DNA from: Lachnospiraceae bacterium
Lineage (GTDB): Bacteria > Bacillota > Clostridia > Lachnospirales > Lachnospiraceae
Length of the DNA: 64,000 bases
Direction: 5' to 3'
NCBI GenBank assembly: GCA_024691125.1
Contig: JAILNV010000016.1
Coordinates: forward strand, 97,966 to 161,965
Part shown: in pieces, positions 17,548 through 25,805 of the stretch
How the letters are laid out: every line of letters starts with the position of its first letter
How positions within the stretch are numbered: the first letter of the stretch is position 1
Notes under the pieces: generated by a model
Told to the model about the DNA's origin: nothing
The model's database searches: none
The model's input: only the letters and a program-made list of their open reading frames with translations
Position numbers and translations under genes: made by a program

Positions 17548-18330
17548 TCATCCAAGTGCTACATCCAATGCCATCATAAGCGTGAATCCTGCTGCGAACA
17601 TGATAACTCCTATATTGGAATGCTCGCCCTCAGACATTTCAGGTATCAGCTCTTCCACTACCACATACATCATCGCACCTGCCGCGAAGCTTAACAGATA
17701 CGGCAACGCCGGTATGATAAGGCCTGCCGCCATTATAGTAATTACCGAAGCTATCGGCTCCACGGCTCCCGACAGCACCCCATCGGCGAATGCCTTTGCC
17801 TTACTCTTACCCTCTGCACACAGAGGCAGGGATATTATAGCTCCTTCAGGGAAATTCTGGATCGCTATACCGAGTGCCAGAGCCAGTGCCCCTCCTGCGG
17901 TTATCATTGTATTGTTTGACATAAAGCCTGCATATACCACACCGACAGCCATTCCTTCGGGAATATTGTGAAGAGTAACGGCAAGAACCATCATGGTCGT
18001 TTTTTTAAGCTTGGATTTGGGACCCTCGGCTTTATCGGAATTCATATGCAGATGTGGTATCAAAGTATCAAGCATAAGCAGGAAAAGTATTCCCAGCCAG
18101 AATCCGATTCCGGCTGGCAGAAAAGACAGCTTCCCAAGCGGCTCTGACTGCTCCATTGCAGGTATGATAAGGCTCCAGATCGAAGCCGCCACCATCACAC
18201 CGCCGGCAAAGCCGGTCAGGGCCCTCCTTACCAGGTCATTAAGCTGCCTCTTCATAAAGAAGACGCAGCCCGAACCAAGTGCCGTCCCAAAGAAAGGGAT
18301 TATTATTCCCAGCAAGGTGTTAAAAGTCAT
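17548..18330 (-). CDS. ZIP-family metal transporter
   Basis: ZIP proteins bring divalent metals (zinc, also iron or manganese) into the cytoplasm. The 260-residue membrane protein has about eight predicted helices and the two metal-site motifs: HNIPEGMAVGVVYAG in helix 4 and NFPEGAIISLPL in helix 5. A short acidic/His loop (HLHMNSDKAEG) sits between helices 3 and 4. It lies 19 bases after the Cys-rich FeoB partner, so it is most likely the last gene of the feo operon. That suggests iron or iron-limited regulation rather than simple zinc control. Substrate cannot be told from the sequence. Confidence 0.9.
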   Translation of the reverse strand: MTFNTLLGIIIPFFGTALGSGCVFFMKRQLNDLVRRALTGFAGGVMVAASIWSLIIPAMEQSEPLGKLSFLPAGIGFWLGILFLLMLDTLIPHLHMNSDKAEGPKSKLKKTTMMVLAVTLHNIPEGMAVGVVYAGFMSNNTMITAGGALALALGIAIQNFPEGAIISLPLCAEGKSKAKAFADGVLSGAVEPIASVITIMAAGLIIPALPYLLSFAAGAMMYVVVEELIPEMSEGEHSNIGVIMFAAGFTLMMALDVALG

Positions 18331-18349
18331 ATATTATCCTGCCTATTTA

Positions 18350-18532
18350 CTATTTACTATTATCCGACCGCCTCCCGCCTGCGCACATATTGCAATGTGC
18401 GCAGTTACCGCCGCAGGAGGAACGGCCCTGTCTTTTATCCTTTATAAGCGTACGCACGGCACACGATACGATTACTATCAGCAATAAGGAGATCAAAATA
18501 TTTCCTGCGTTCGTCATGATAAAGGATACCAT
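18350..18532 (-). CDS. FeoB-associated Cys-rich membrane protein
   Basis: A 60-residue protein with one N-terminal membrane helix (NILISLLLIVIVSCAVRTLI), a basic stretch (KDKRQGR) and a cysteine cluster CGGNCAHCNMC. This is the pattern of the small Cys-rich proteins encoded right after feoB in Firmicutes, proposed to fill a FeoC-like or metal-handling role. The ATG lies two bases after the feoB stop, and AAGGAGG within the end of feoB is at ideal distance, so translation is probably coupled. Confidence 0.88.
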   Translation of the reverse strand: MVSFIMTNAGNILISLLLIVIVSCAVRTLIKDKRQGRSSCGGNCAHCNMCAGGRRSDNSK

Positions 18533-18534
18533 AT

Positions 18535-20943
18535 TTAAGCCTCCTTAAGGATATTCGTCGTAAGTTTGTCAGCTTCTTTGTACTTTTTAAAGAAAAGCAT
18601 ATAAATAATTGCTCCCAGTGCTGCGAATGCGATAACCACACCCGGCACGCTCACGTTTCCGGTAAACATTCCGCCGAACTGATTTATCATAAATGCTATA
18701 ACATATGCGAACCCGCACTGATAACCTATTGCGAACCATGTCCATTTAGTATTGTTCATCTCACGCTTTATCGCTCCTATTGCGGCAAAGCATGGTGCGC
18801 AGAGCAGATTAAATACCAGGAACGAAAAACCTGTAACGCCTGTAAATGCCAGTGACAGTGACTGCCATGCCGTCATTTCCCCGCCCCCGTAGAGGATTCC
18901 CATGGTTCCCACGATATTTTCCTTGGCAACAAGTCCTGTGATGGATGCTACGGCCGCCTGCCAGTTACCCCATCCGAGAGGTATGAATATCCAGGCTATG
19001 GCATTGCCGAGCTTCGCAAGAATCGAGAGCTCCAGCTCATCCTCTGACAGCATTCTGAAACCGTCAGCCGTAAATCCGAAGTAGCTTGTGAACCATACAA
19101 CGATCGTTGACAAAAGAATTATCGTACCGGCCTTCTTAATGAATGACCAGCCGCGCTCCCACATGGATCTTAGTACATTGCCTATTGTCGGCATATGATA
19201 TGCCGGAAGCTCCATTACGAAGGGAGCCGGATCGCCTGCAAACATTCTGGTCTTCTTAAGTATGATACCCGAAACAACGATGGCTGCCATTCCTATAAAA
19301 TACGCCGAAGTCGATACCCATGCAGATCCGCCGAATATCGCTCCTGCTATCATCGCTATGAAAGGAACCTTGGCACCGCATGGAATGAAGGTCGTGGTCA
19401 TGATCGTCATCCGTCGGTCACGTTCATTTTCGATCGTCCGGCTTGCCATTACTCCGGGAACACCGCATCCCACACCGATAAGCATGGGGATGAATGATTT
19501 GCCCGAAAGTCCGAACCTTCTGAACACACGGTCAAGGACGAATGCGATCCTCGCCATATATCCGCATGCCTCAAGAAAAGCAAGCATCAGGAAGAGTACG
19601 AGCATCTGGGGAACGAAGCCGAGCACTGCACCGACTCCCGCTACTATACCGTCAAGTATAAGGCCCTTAAGCCAGTCAGCAGCCCCTGCCGCATCGAGCC
19701 AGGATTCAACCAGTGCGGGAACTCCCGGGATCCACGTTCCGTAATCTGCGGGATCCGGCTCATCACCGATCTCCTCAAGCGTCTTAACCGCTTCTTCGTA
19801 GCCTTCCACACTTGCAGTTTCTTCTACGGTTTCCAGCGTTTCTTCGTCTTCCACGGCATATGTGAATTCACCTGCCGGCTCACTTCCGGTTTCCACAACA
19901 TATGCATCATATCCGTCCACGATGGCCGATGCCTCGGCATACCTCTCTGCTATCTCTCCGTATCCGCCGTCATTTCCGAACAGATGGAAGCCATCTCCGA
20001 ATACGCAGTCGTTGGTAAAATCGGTAGCCGGGGCTCCTACGCCGACCATGGCTATCCAGTATACCGCAAACATAACAGCAGCAAATATAATAAGACCCAG
20101 AAATCTGTTGGTCACAATCCTGTCGATCTTATCGGAAGTGGTAAGGGCTCCTGCGTTTTTCTTATTATAGCATGACTTAATGACCTCTGCGATATAAATA
20201 TAGCGCTCATTTGTGATAATACTCTCGGCATCATCATCAAGCTCCTTCTCGGCAGCCTTAATATCATTCTCTATATGGGAAAGGGTGTCCGAAGGGATCT
20301 TCATCTGCTCAAGAACCTTATCATCCCTTTCGAATATCTTTATCGCATACCACCTCTGGCGTTCCTCTGGCATATCGTGCAGTACCGCTTCCTCAATATG
20401 CGCGATGGCGTGTTCAACCGGTCCCGAAAACCTGTGATTCGGAACGGTTTTGGCACCCCCGGCTGCCTTGATGGCTTCCTCGGCGGCCTCGGTAATACCC
20501 GTACCCTTAAGCGCCGATATGGTTACCACCCTGCATCCGAGCTGCCTTGACAGCTCATCGATCTTTATCTTATCACCGTTCTTATTGACGATATCAATCA
20601 TATTTACCGCCGCAACCACCGGAATTCCGAGCTCCGTAAGCTGAGTGGTAAGATACAGATTTCGTTCAAGATTGGTTCCGTCTATGATATTAAGAATCAC
20701 ATCCGGGCGTTCGTTAATAAGGTAATTTCTTGCCACCACCTCTTCAAGCGTATATGGCGACAGAGAGTAGATGCCGGGAAGGTCTGTTATGATCACATCA
20801 TCATGCTTCTTAAGCTTTCCCTCCTTCTTCTCGACCGTTACTCCGGGCCAGTTCCCGACGAACTGGTTCGAGCCTGTCAGGGCATTGAACAGCGTTGTCT
20901 TACCGCAGTTCGGATTTCCCGCAAGTGCTATTCGCGTACTCAT
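18535..20943 (-). CDS. feoB: Ferrous iron transporter FeoB
   Basis: FeoB imports Fe2+. The 802-residue protein starts with a G domain: G1 GNPNCGKTT, G3 DLPGIYSL, G4 NMID. A helical GDI-like region follows (to about 275), then a membrane domain with the paired Gate motifs (PCGAKVPF; CAPCFAAIGAIKREM). Between the first and second membrane helices is an acidic external insertion of roughly 100 residues (EPAGEFTYAVEDEETLETVEE...), larger than in the enterobacterial protein. Start M3 is preferred: GGAGG lies seven bases before it, while the first ATG touches it. It follows two feoA genes. Confidence 0.97.
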   Translation of the reverse strand: MSTRIALAGNPNCGKTTLFNALTGSNQFVGNWPGVTVEKKEGKLKKHDDVIITDLPGIYSLSPYTLEEVVARNYLINERPDVILNIIDGTNLERNLYLTTQLTELGIPVVAAVNMIDIVNKNGDKIKIDELSRQLGCRVVTISALKGTGITEAAEEAIKAAGGAKTVPNHRFSGPVEHAIAHIEEAVLHDMPEERQRWYAIKIFERDDKVLEQMKIPSDTLSHIENDIKAAEKELDDDAESIITNERYIYIAEVIKSCYNKKNAGALTTSDKIDRIVTNRFLGLIIFAAVMFAVYWIAMVGVGAPATDFTNDCVFGDGFHLFGNDGGYGEIAERYAEASAIVDGYDAYVVETGSEPAGEFTYAVEDEETLETVEETASVEGYEEAVKTLEEIGDEPDPADYGTWIPGVPALVESWLDAAGAADWLKGLILDGIVAGVGAVLGFVPQMLVLFLMLAFLEACGYMARIAFVLDRVFRRFGLSGKSFIPMLIGVGCGVPGVMASRTIENERDRRMTIMTTTFIPCGAKVPFIAMIAGAIFGGSAWVSTSAYFIGMAAIVVSGIILKKTRMFAGDPAPFVMELPAYHMPTIGNVLRSMWERGWSFIKKAGTIILLSTIVVWFTSYFGFTADGFRMLSEDELELSILAKLGNAIAWIFIPLGWGNWQAAVASITGLVAKENIVGTMGILYGGGEMTAWQSLSLAFTGVTGFSFLVFNLLCAPCFAAIGAIKREMNNTKWTWFAIGYQCGFAYVIAFMINQFGGMFTGNVSVPGVVIAFAALGAIIYMLFFKKYKEADKLTTNILKEA

Positions 20944-20977
20944 TTTCATTCCTCCATTCAGTATTCAATACTTTATT

Positions 20978-21199
20978 TCACTCTACCTCTATCATCTCGG
21001 CATCTGCCTTACGCAATGAAAGCTCGTAATTCCTTACGGTTACCTCTATGGGATCACCGAGCGGCGCCACCTTACGCACATACACGGGAGTATTCTTCGT
21101 GATTCCCATGTCCATTATCCTTCTCTTAACAGCACCTTCCCCGTGCAGCTTTACGACCGTTGCCGTATCCCCGATCTTAACATCTCTGAGTGTTTTCAT
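20978..21199 (-). CDS. feoA: FeoA domain protein (first upstream of feoB)
   Basis: FeoA is a small SH3-like cytoplasmic protein needed for FeoB function. The 73-residue product has the family pattern GDTATVVKLHGEGAVKRRIMDMGITKNTPVYVRKVAPLGDPIEV...ELSLRKADAEMIEV. The ATG at 21199 is chosen because AGGAGGG lies five bases upstream; an earlier in-frame start would overlap the preceding gene. It lies 34 bases before feoB. Confidence 0.95.
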   Translation of the reverse strand: MKTLRDVKIGDTATVVKLHGEGAVKRRIMDMGITKNTPVYVRKVAPLGDPIEVTVRNYELSLRKADAEMIEVE

Positions 21200-21218
21200 T
21201 ATTTCCCTCCTATACCGC

Positions 21219-21431
21219 CTAAACCATGATCTTCCTTGCCAGTTCTTCACTTACGGCCACCCTGCTTTCCTTGACCTTTACTATCAGATTGGATCCAAGC
21301 GCGCTGACGATACTCACCTCTCCTCCTACGTTGAATCCCAGGTTCTCAAGATGCTTCTTCACCTCGGGGCTTCCTCCTATCTTCTTTATGATCTGTGGCT
21401 TTTCCGGTTCCGCGTAATTAAGTGGCATCAT
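21219..21431 (-). CDS. Second FeoA domain protein, first gene of the feo operon
   Basis: A 70-residue FeoA-like protein (MMPLNYAEPEKPQIIKKIGG...VKKHLENLGFNVGGEVSIVSALGSNLIVKVKESRVAVSEELARKIMV). The C-terminal RVAVSEELARKIMV is the usual FeoA end. Many clostridia carry two separate FeoA proteins ahead of feoB. AAGGAGG precedes the first of two adjacent ATG codons. Its leader contains one of the three operator boxes. Confidence 0.92.
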   Translation of the reverse strand: MMPLNYAEPEKPQIIKKIGGSPEVKKHLENLGFNVGGEVSIVSALGSNLIVKVKESRVAVSEELARKIMV

Positions 21432-21453
21432 CAGTTCCCTCCTTAATGAGCAA

Positions 21454-21527
21454 TTAGCAAAAGCTAACTCTTGTTCAAAAAATAAGTTAGCATCATCTAA
21501 CCATGAATTATAGTTAGATATCGCTAA
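21454..21527. promoter_or_regulatory. Three TTAG-N6-CTAA operators of the feo promoter
   Basis: Boxes at 21454-21467 (TTAGCAAAAGCTAA), 21487-21500 (TTAGCATCATCTAA) and 21514-21527 (TTAGATATCGCTAA) are perfect in both outer four-base arms; centres are 33 and 27 bp apart. The arms match the half-sites of DtxR/IdeR-type iron repressor sites. One box fills the promoter spacer, one covers the start region and one lies in the leader, so iron-dependent repression is the natural reading. Confidence 0.8.
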
Positions 21528-21535
21528 CCTGTCAA
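21507..21535 (-). promoter_or_regulatory. Consensus promoter of the feo operon
   Basis: Minus strand TTGACA (21530-21535), 17-base spacer, TATAAT (21507-21512): a perfect sigma-A promoter. The spacer contains operator box 3 almost exactly. It lies 76 bases before the first feoA start and only 36 bases after the stop of the upstream cyclase gene. Confidence 0.85.
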
Positions 21536-21570
21536 GAAAAAAATTTTCTGTTATACCTATACCCGAGTCA

Positions 21571-22923
21571 CTACACAGTATAAAACGTATATCCGCTCTT
21601 ACCTTTCCGCTTGGTTTCATACAGAGCTTTATCCGCCTGTTTGAACATAGATGCCGGGTCCTTGGCCTGACTGCCATGCGCGATACCGACACTTATTGAT
21701 GTATCTGCAAGATCATCATCTTTATTGGCAAGCTCAATATTTATCTGCTTTATCTTGCTTTCTATAAGCTTACTCTGGGCTTCACCCGCATGAACCATAA
21801 ATACAACGAATTCATCGCCGCCTATCCTGCAGATATAATCATCCGAACGGAAATATCCTGTCAGCGTATCAGCCACTTTTTCAAGAACACGGTCTCCCTC
21901 TTCATGTCCGTAAGTATCATTTATAGACTTGAAATCATCAACATCGATAAGAAGCATAAATGTAAAATTAAGATCTATACTCGACAACAGGAGATCATAA
22001 CCCGCCCTGTTGTATACTCCGGTAAGTTCATCATGGGATGCCTTGTAATTAAGCTTGGCGACACTCTTCTTATATACCGAATACATCTTATTGTATGTAC
22101 GGGCAAGATAGCGGAACTCATTGGCACCCATCTCCGGAAGGGGATTGTCCTCCTTAATCTTGTCAACAGCCTTGAGTATGGGTTTTATACCAAGTCTTGA
22201 TGTAAGCCATACCATAAACAGGATAGAGAAACCCTGAAGTAAGATTATAAATCTTCCTACCCTGATCTCTGCTCTCATATTGCTGACCGATCCGCGCTCC
22301 TCATTACGGGTCAGGGTTTCCAGCTCATGAAGGCTCTCCTTCATGTTCGACCGGATCACATCCTTCTGACGGTAATACTCCTCACCCAATACCATTTCCG
22401 CTGCCAGCTTCATCTTCTCATCAGGATCAAGAGCCGCATCCTCCCTGGATATCTCGTGATTCTTAAGGATTTCGGGATAATCCGTATATCCCTTAGCCTC
22501 TATCACCAGCTTCATCGCATAATATTCCCTGTCCATTAACGACTTGGATGCTTCCATCGCTTCCTTTAAATGCGCCAGGGCAGTTGCGCTTTCGGGGTTC
22601 TTCGACATCCGGGCTATGGCATTTTCCCTTCTGTTTGTTATGAACGCCTCGGTGAAGTAATCGTTAAGGTACTCCATATTGCCGTCAAGCGTGAAACACT
22701 GAACCTTCTCGGTCAGGTAATCGGATGCATCCATCAGCTCATATGCCGCCTTGTCAAGTGAAATATATTCATCTGTAGCCTCGGACATATCCGCAAATGT
22801 TGAGGTAAGCCTGAAGGTTGAATAGATCATCAGTCCGGTTATGATCATCGCGACCACAACCATCCAAATATATACTGTTCTTAATGAAATCCCGTCTTTT
22901 TTAATTCTTTCTATAATTTTCAT
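21571..22923 (-). CDS. Membrane-bound diguanylate cyclase
   Basis: Makes c-di-GMP from two GTP. The 450-residue protein has a membrane helix near residues 18-36, an external helical sensing part of about 190 residues, a second helix (FIILLQGFSILFMVWLTSRL) near 230 and a C-terminal GGDEF domain. The domain has the start motif DELTGVYNRAGYD, metal-binding DVDDFKSINDTYGHEEGD and an intact RIGGDEFVVF active site. No RxxD inhibitory site is obvious. GTGAGG lies before the ATG. It probably acts with the EAL and PilZ proteins of this window, but its signal is unknown. Confidence 0.93.
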   Translation of the reverse strand: MKIIERIKKDGISLRTVYIWMVVVAMIITGLMIYSTFRLTSTFADMSEATDEYISLDKAAYELMDASDYLTEKVQCFTLDGNMEYLNDYFTEAFITNRRENAIARMSKNPESATALAHLKEAMEASKSLMDREYYAMKLVIEAKGYTDYPEILKNHEISREDAALDPDEKMKLAAEMVLGEEYYRQKDVIRSNMKESLHELETLTRNEERGSVSNMRAEIRVGRFIILLQGFSILFMVWLTSRLGIKPILKAVDKIKEDNPLPEMGANEFRYLARTYNKMYSVYKKSVAKLNYKASHDELTGVYNRAGYDLLLSSIDLNFTFMLLIDVDDFKSINDTYGHEEGDRVLEKVADTLTGYFRSDDYICRIGGDEFVVFMVHAGEAQSKLIESKIKQINIELANKDDDLADTSISVGIAHGSQAKDPASMFKQADKALYETKRKGKSGYTFYTV

Positions 22924-23155
22924 ACCATATGCCTCACAAACACGTATGCTATTATACCACTTATTCCTTCATACGTCTTGTATAAATTTCCGACCTGTAT
23001 ATATGGCTGTATATATGATCTTCCTGATATTTCCCAAGGTTATTCCCACAGTTGCATATATTTATCCTGCAAGTACTATTGTTTCTCCGCAGTTCGGACG
23101 GATTACAGACGACTGCATTACGTCTGCTTCAAACGGCACTTAAAGATCATCCATT

Positions 23156-24301
23156 TCACAGGAGCGCACATTCAACCTCCATATTGCTCCATACGTGTTC
23201 CACACGCTCCTCACCGCTGATACCCGTCATAATGACTTCATTTATCTGTGTTTTAAATGATACCGACTTAAGTCCGTCCAGTATCCGGCGTTTGGGATTT
23301 ATATCATCTGTCCCGATAACAAGCATTGAATAATCCCTGTTGGCTTCCGAACAGATAAAGGCAAGCAGCATTCTGTACAACTCCTCATCATCACCATCCG
23401 CAAGCAAAAAAGAAATATACGCTATCGGTGCCTGTTCATCATCTTCCGGAATACGGATATAGCCAAGATAAGGCAAAACAGGATTCAGAAACCGCAGCAG
23501 TGCATATATTCCGTGGCACTCCTTTACTATATACTGCTTAACGTTACCCCTGTTCCACAATGCGCCTGCTGCCACTATCCTTCCGTTACGCTTAAGCAGG
23601 AAGAAATCCTCTGCCTTAAGCTCACCTGCATCGGACAGCCTGTCAAGCACCGGAAACATATCCCTGTGCCTTCCGTTACGCGTAAGGAAATCTATGATAT
23701 CCCTCTCATCCTCAGCTCTGCCCCTCACTCTTTCCACTGTACTCAGTGAATCCGAATGCCTCACACGTACCCCCGGACTTATGATATAAGTCTTATATCC
23801 GCATATTGGTATCGAATAAGGCATATATCTTCTCTTCTTATGCAGCATCATCTGCACGCTGTCATTATCATCAAGCAGGGAACAGTAATAGTATTCGCAG
23901 TCAACCGCCGTGCACATTTCCTTAAACATCTCATGCCAGTTGATATTTAAGTCACAGTCCTTACGGCGTTTCATATTCGTGACATAGCATACTCTTGTCT
24001 CCCTGCCGCCTATATACATCCTTCTCGGGATCGCAGCGATGGTTGCGGTTATCCTTCCTTCTGCCCTGATCACGCCCACTCTGGCTTCCTTACTCTCCTT
24101 AAGGAACGATTCACAGGGATTATCCCTTCTCGTATACAGAAGCTTAAGCCCTCCCGGTGTGATATCCGACTCCATGATCTTAAGGATATCTTTGCCGTCG
24201 TCCATGTCCGCATATGTGAACCCGCTTCGTAATTTCTCTTTTGCATCATCTCCGGGCTTAATACTTTCTGCTTTACTTATCTTCATATCCGACATTTTCA
24301 T
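23156..24301 (-). CDS. Putative GNAT-type acyltransferase
   Basis: A 381-residue soluble protein that I do not recognise with certainty. An N-terminal charged region is followed by a fold resembling a GNAT acetyltransferase: residues about 70-130 read VGVIRAEGRITATIAAIPRRMYIGGRETRVCYVTNMKRRKDC, like the beta4-beta5 region with acyl-CoA binding. A second similar half follows (DFFLLKRNGRIVAAGALWNRGNVKQYIV), suggesting a tandem GNAT. It is last in line after the four radical SAM genes, 131 bases downstream, so it may share their pathway. The 232-base gap after it shows no gene and only a weak stem. Confidence 0.5.
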   Translation of the reverse strand: MKMSDMKISKAESIKPGDDAKEKLRSGFTYADMDDGKDILKIMESDITPGGLKLLYTRRDNPCESFLKESKEARVGVIRAEGRITATIAAIPRRMYIGGRETRVCYVTNMKRRKDCDLNINWHEMFKEMCTAVDCEYYYCSLLDDNDSVQMMLHKKRRYMPYSIPICGYKTYIISPGVRVRHSDSLSTVERVRGRAEDERDIIDFLTRNGRHRDMFPVLDRLSDAGELKAEDFFLLKRNGRIVAAGALWNRGNVKQYIVKECHGIYALLRFLNPVLPYLGYIRIPEDDEQAPIAYISFLLADGDDEELYRMLLAFICSEANRDYSMLVIGTDDINPKRRILDGLKSVSFKTQINEVIMTGISGEERVEHVWSNMEVECALL

Positions 24302-24336
24302 AATGCGCTTTACACTTCCGGCTTACTATTCAACAT

Positions 24337-24365
24337 ATGTAACTATTCAGAACAGCACATATATT
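24337..24365 (+). repeat. 29-bp intergenic repeat, copy 2
   Basis: The plus strand is identical over 29 bases to the minus strand at 15632-15660. It lies between the acyltransferase start and the end of the last radical SAM gene. Confidence 0.8.
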
Positions 24366-24432
24366 TTAAAAAACATTTACCAACATATTAAATGATTCAG
24401 GGGTCAAAAATATACTTTTTTATGGTGTACGA

Positions 24433-25761
24433 TCAGTCCATATTCTCCCCTACGGGGATTCCGATACGTTTATCCACCTCGAAATGGAACAGTATATTAA
24501 TAAACCAGTATGCGAAGTTAATAAGCGGATTCTTCGTCCTCTTAAAGCAGACCAGCCCTCTCTTAAAGATAGAACCGAATCGGAAGAATTCCTTCTTGTA
24601 CTTTCTGCACAGTCCGCTTAGCTCCTCAGCAGTGACCTGTTTCGGTACGAACGATATCGTTCCGAAGGTATATCCCTCCTGCAGCCACCACTTGTCACAG
24701 ATGAGCCTGTTCTCCTCCTTAAACCTGTTATACGTCTCCGTATTGGGGAAGGTCAGCAGATGGTTGAAGGCTATAACGAAGAATTCATGCTTCCTTGAGA
24801 ACTTAAGCGTATTTATAAAGCTCTGCTCCGTATCGTCATCAAAGCCGAACACAAAGGACGCATAGATGCTAATTCCCACCGCATGTATCTTCTCTATAAG
24901 CTCATCCCTCTCTCCAAGGCGCTGTGTCCATTCCTTGTTCATCTGTTTTAAATTACCCTGATCTATGGACTCAAAGCCAATGAGCACCATTGAACATCCG
25001 CTCTCACGCATGAGCTTAAGGGTCTCATCATCTCTTGCGATATCGAGTGTGATCTGCGTCGTCCACGTAACCTTTAGCTTCTTTATCTCCTTAAACAGCT
25101 CCCTTGCGAAGCTCTTATCCGAAAAGATACTGTCATCCACAAGGAAGAAGAGCTTATGTCTGCAGGACTTCATCTCCGAGATTATATCCTCTGTCTCTCT
25201 GTGGATGTATTTGGATCCGTAATACTTTGCTATGGAGCAGAATTCGCAGTTATGATAGCATCCGCGTCCCGTCTCCACCAGTGATACCGGCAGGTATTTC
25301 CTCTGCTTGTCGGCATATATGGAACGGTCTGCAAGCTTATAATCGATACATGGCTTACCTATATACCTTCTCTTAAGGGTTCCCACCCTGGCATCATCTA
25401 TAAGCTCTCTCATCTGATCGCCGCAGTTGTTTATCATGATCGCATCGCAGTACTCCTCGGCTTCATCCGGCATAAGCGTAACGTGATAGCCGCCCATGAC
25501 GACCTTCCTTCCGCGCTTCCTGAACTCTTCCGCTATATGATAGGCTCTCTTGGCGGTATAGGTCTCGACGGTTATCATCACGATATCCGTCTCGGTATCA
25601 TAGTTGATACCTTCTATCCTGTCGTCATAGAACTCCCTCTCCACCTCTTTAGGAAGAAGTGTATTCATAACCGCAATTGTGAGCGGTTCCATCAGCCAGG
25701 ATTTAAGATATTTATCGCCCTTCTTCCTGCCGATCGCAGGAAGTATAAACGTAACCTTCAT
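24433..25761 (-). CDS. B12-binding-type radical SAM protein, paralogue D
   Basis: Fourth of four tandem paralogues. The 442-residue product has an N-terminal Rossmann domain of the cobalamin-binding type (about 1-135; fingerprint KVVMGGYHVTLMPDEAEEYCD near 87) and a radical SAM core with C168, C172 and C175 (RGCYHNCEFC). A C-terminal extension ends near KGLVCFKRTKNPLINFAYWFINILFHFEVDKR. No DxHxxG cobalamin-ligand motif is visible, so cobalamin, if bound, lacks the histidine ligand. ATG at 25761 has AGGAG seven bases upstream; the GTG two codons earlier is less likely. Substrate unknown. Confidence 0.88.
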   Translation of the reverse strand: MKVTFILPAIGRKKGDKYLKSWLMEPLTIAVMNTLLPKEVEREFYDDRIEGINYDTETDIVMITVETYTAKRAYHIAEEFRKRGRKVVMGGYHVTLMPDEAEEYCDAIMINNCGDQMRELIDDARVGTLKRRYIGKPCIDYKLADRSIYADKQRKYLPVSLVETGRGCYHNCEFCSIAKYYGSKYIHRETEDIISEMKSCRHKLFFLVDDSIFSDKSFARELFKEIKKLKVTWTTQITLDIARDDETLKLMRESGCSMVLIGFESIDQGNLKQMNKEWTQRLGERDELIEKIHAVGISIYASFVFGFDDDTEQSFINTLKFSRKHEFFVIAFNHLLTFPNTETYNRFKEENRLICDKWWLQEGYTFGTISFVPKQVTAEELSGLCRKYKKEFFRFGSIFKRGLVCFKRTKNPLINFAYWFINILFHFEVDKRIGIPVGENMD

Positions 25762-25805
25762 CTTCACGCTCCTTATATTTCTAACCTCATATTTTACGAT
25801 CGCAG

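Noticed and set aside
23100..23150. Hairpin CAGACG/CGTCTG after the acyltransferase gene as a terminator
   Set aside because: Six-base stem, nine-base loop and no U-tract on the minus strand.
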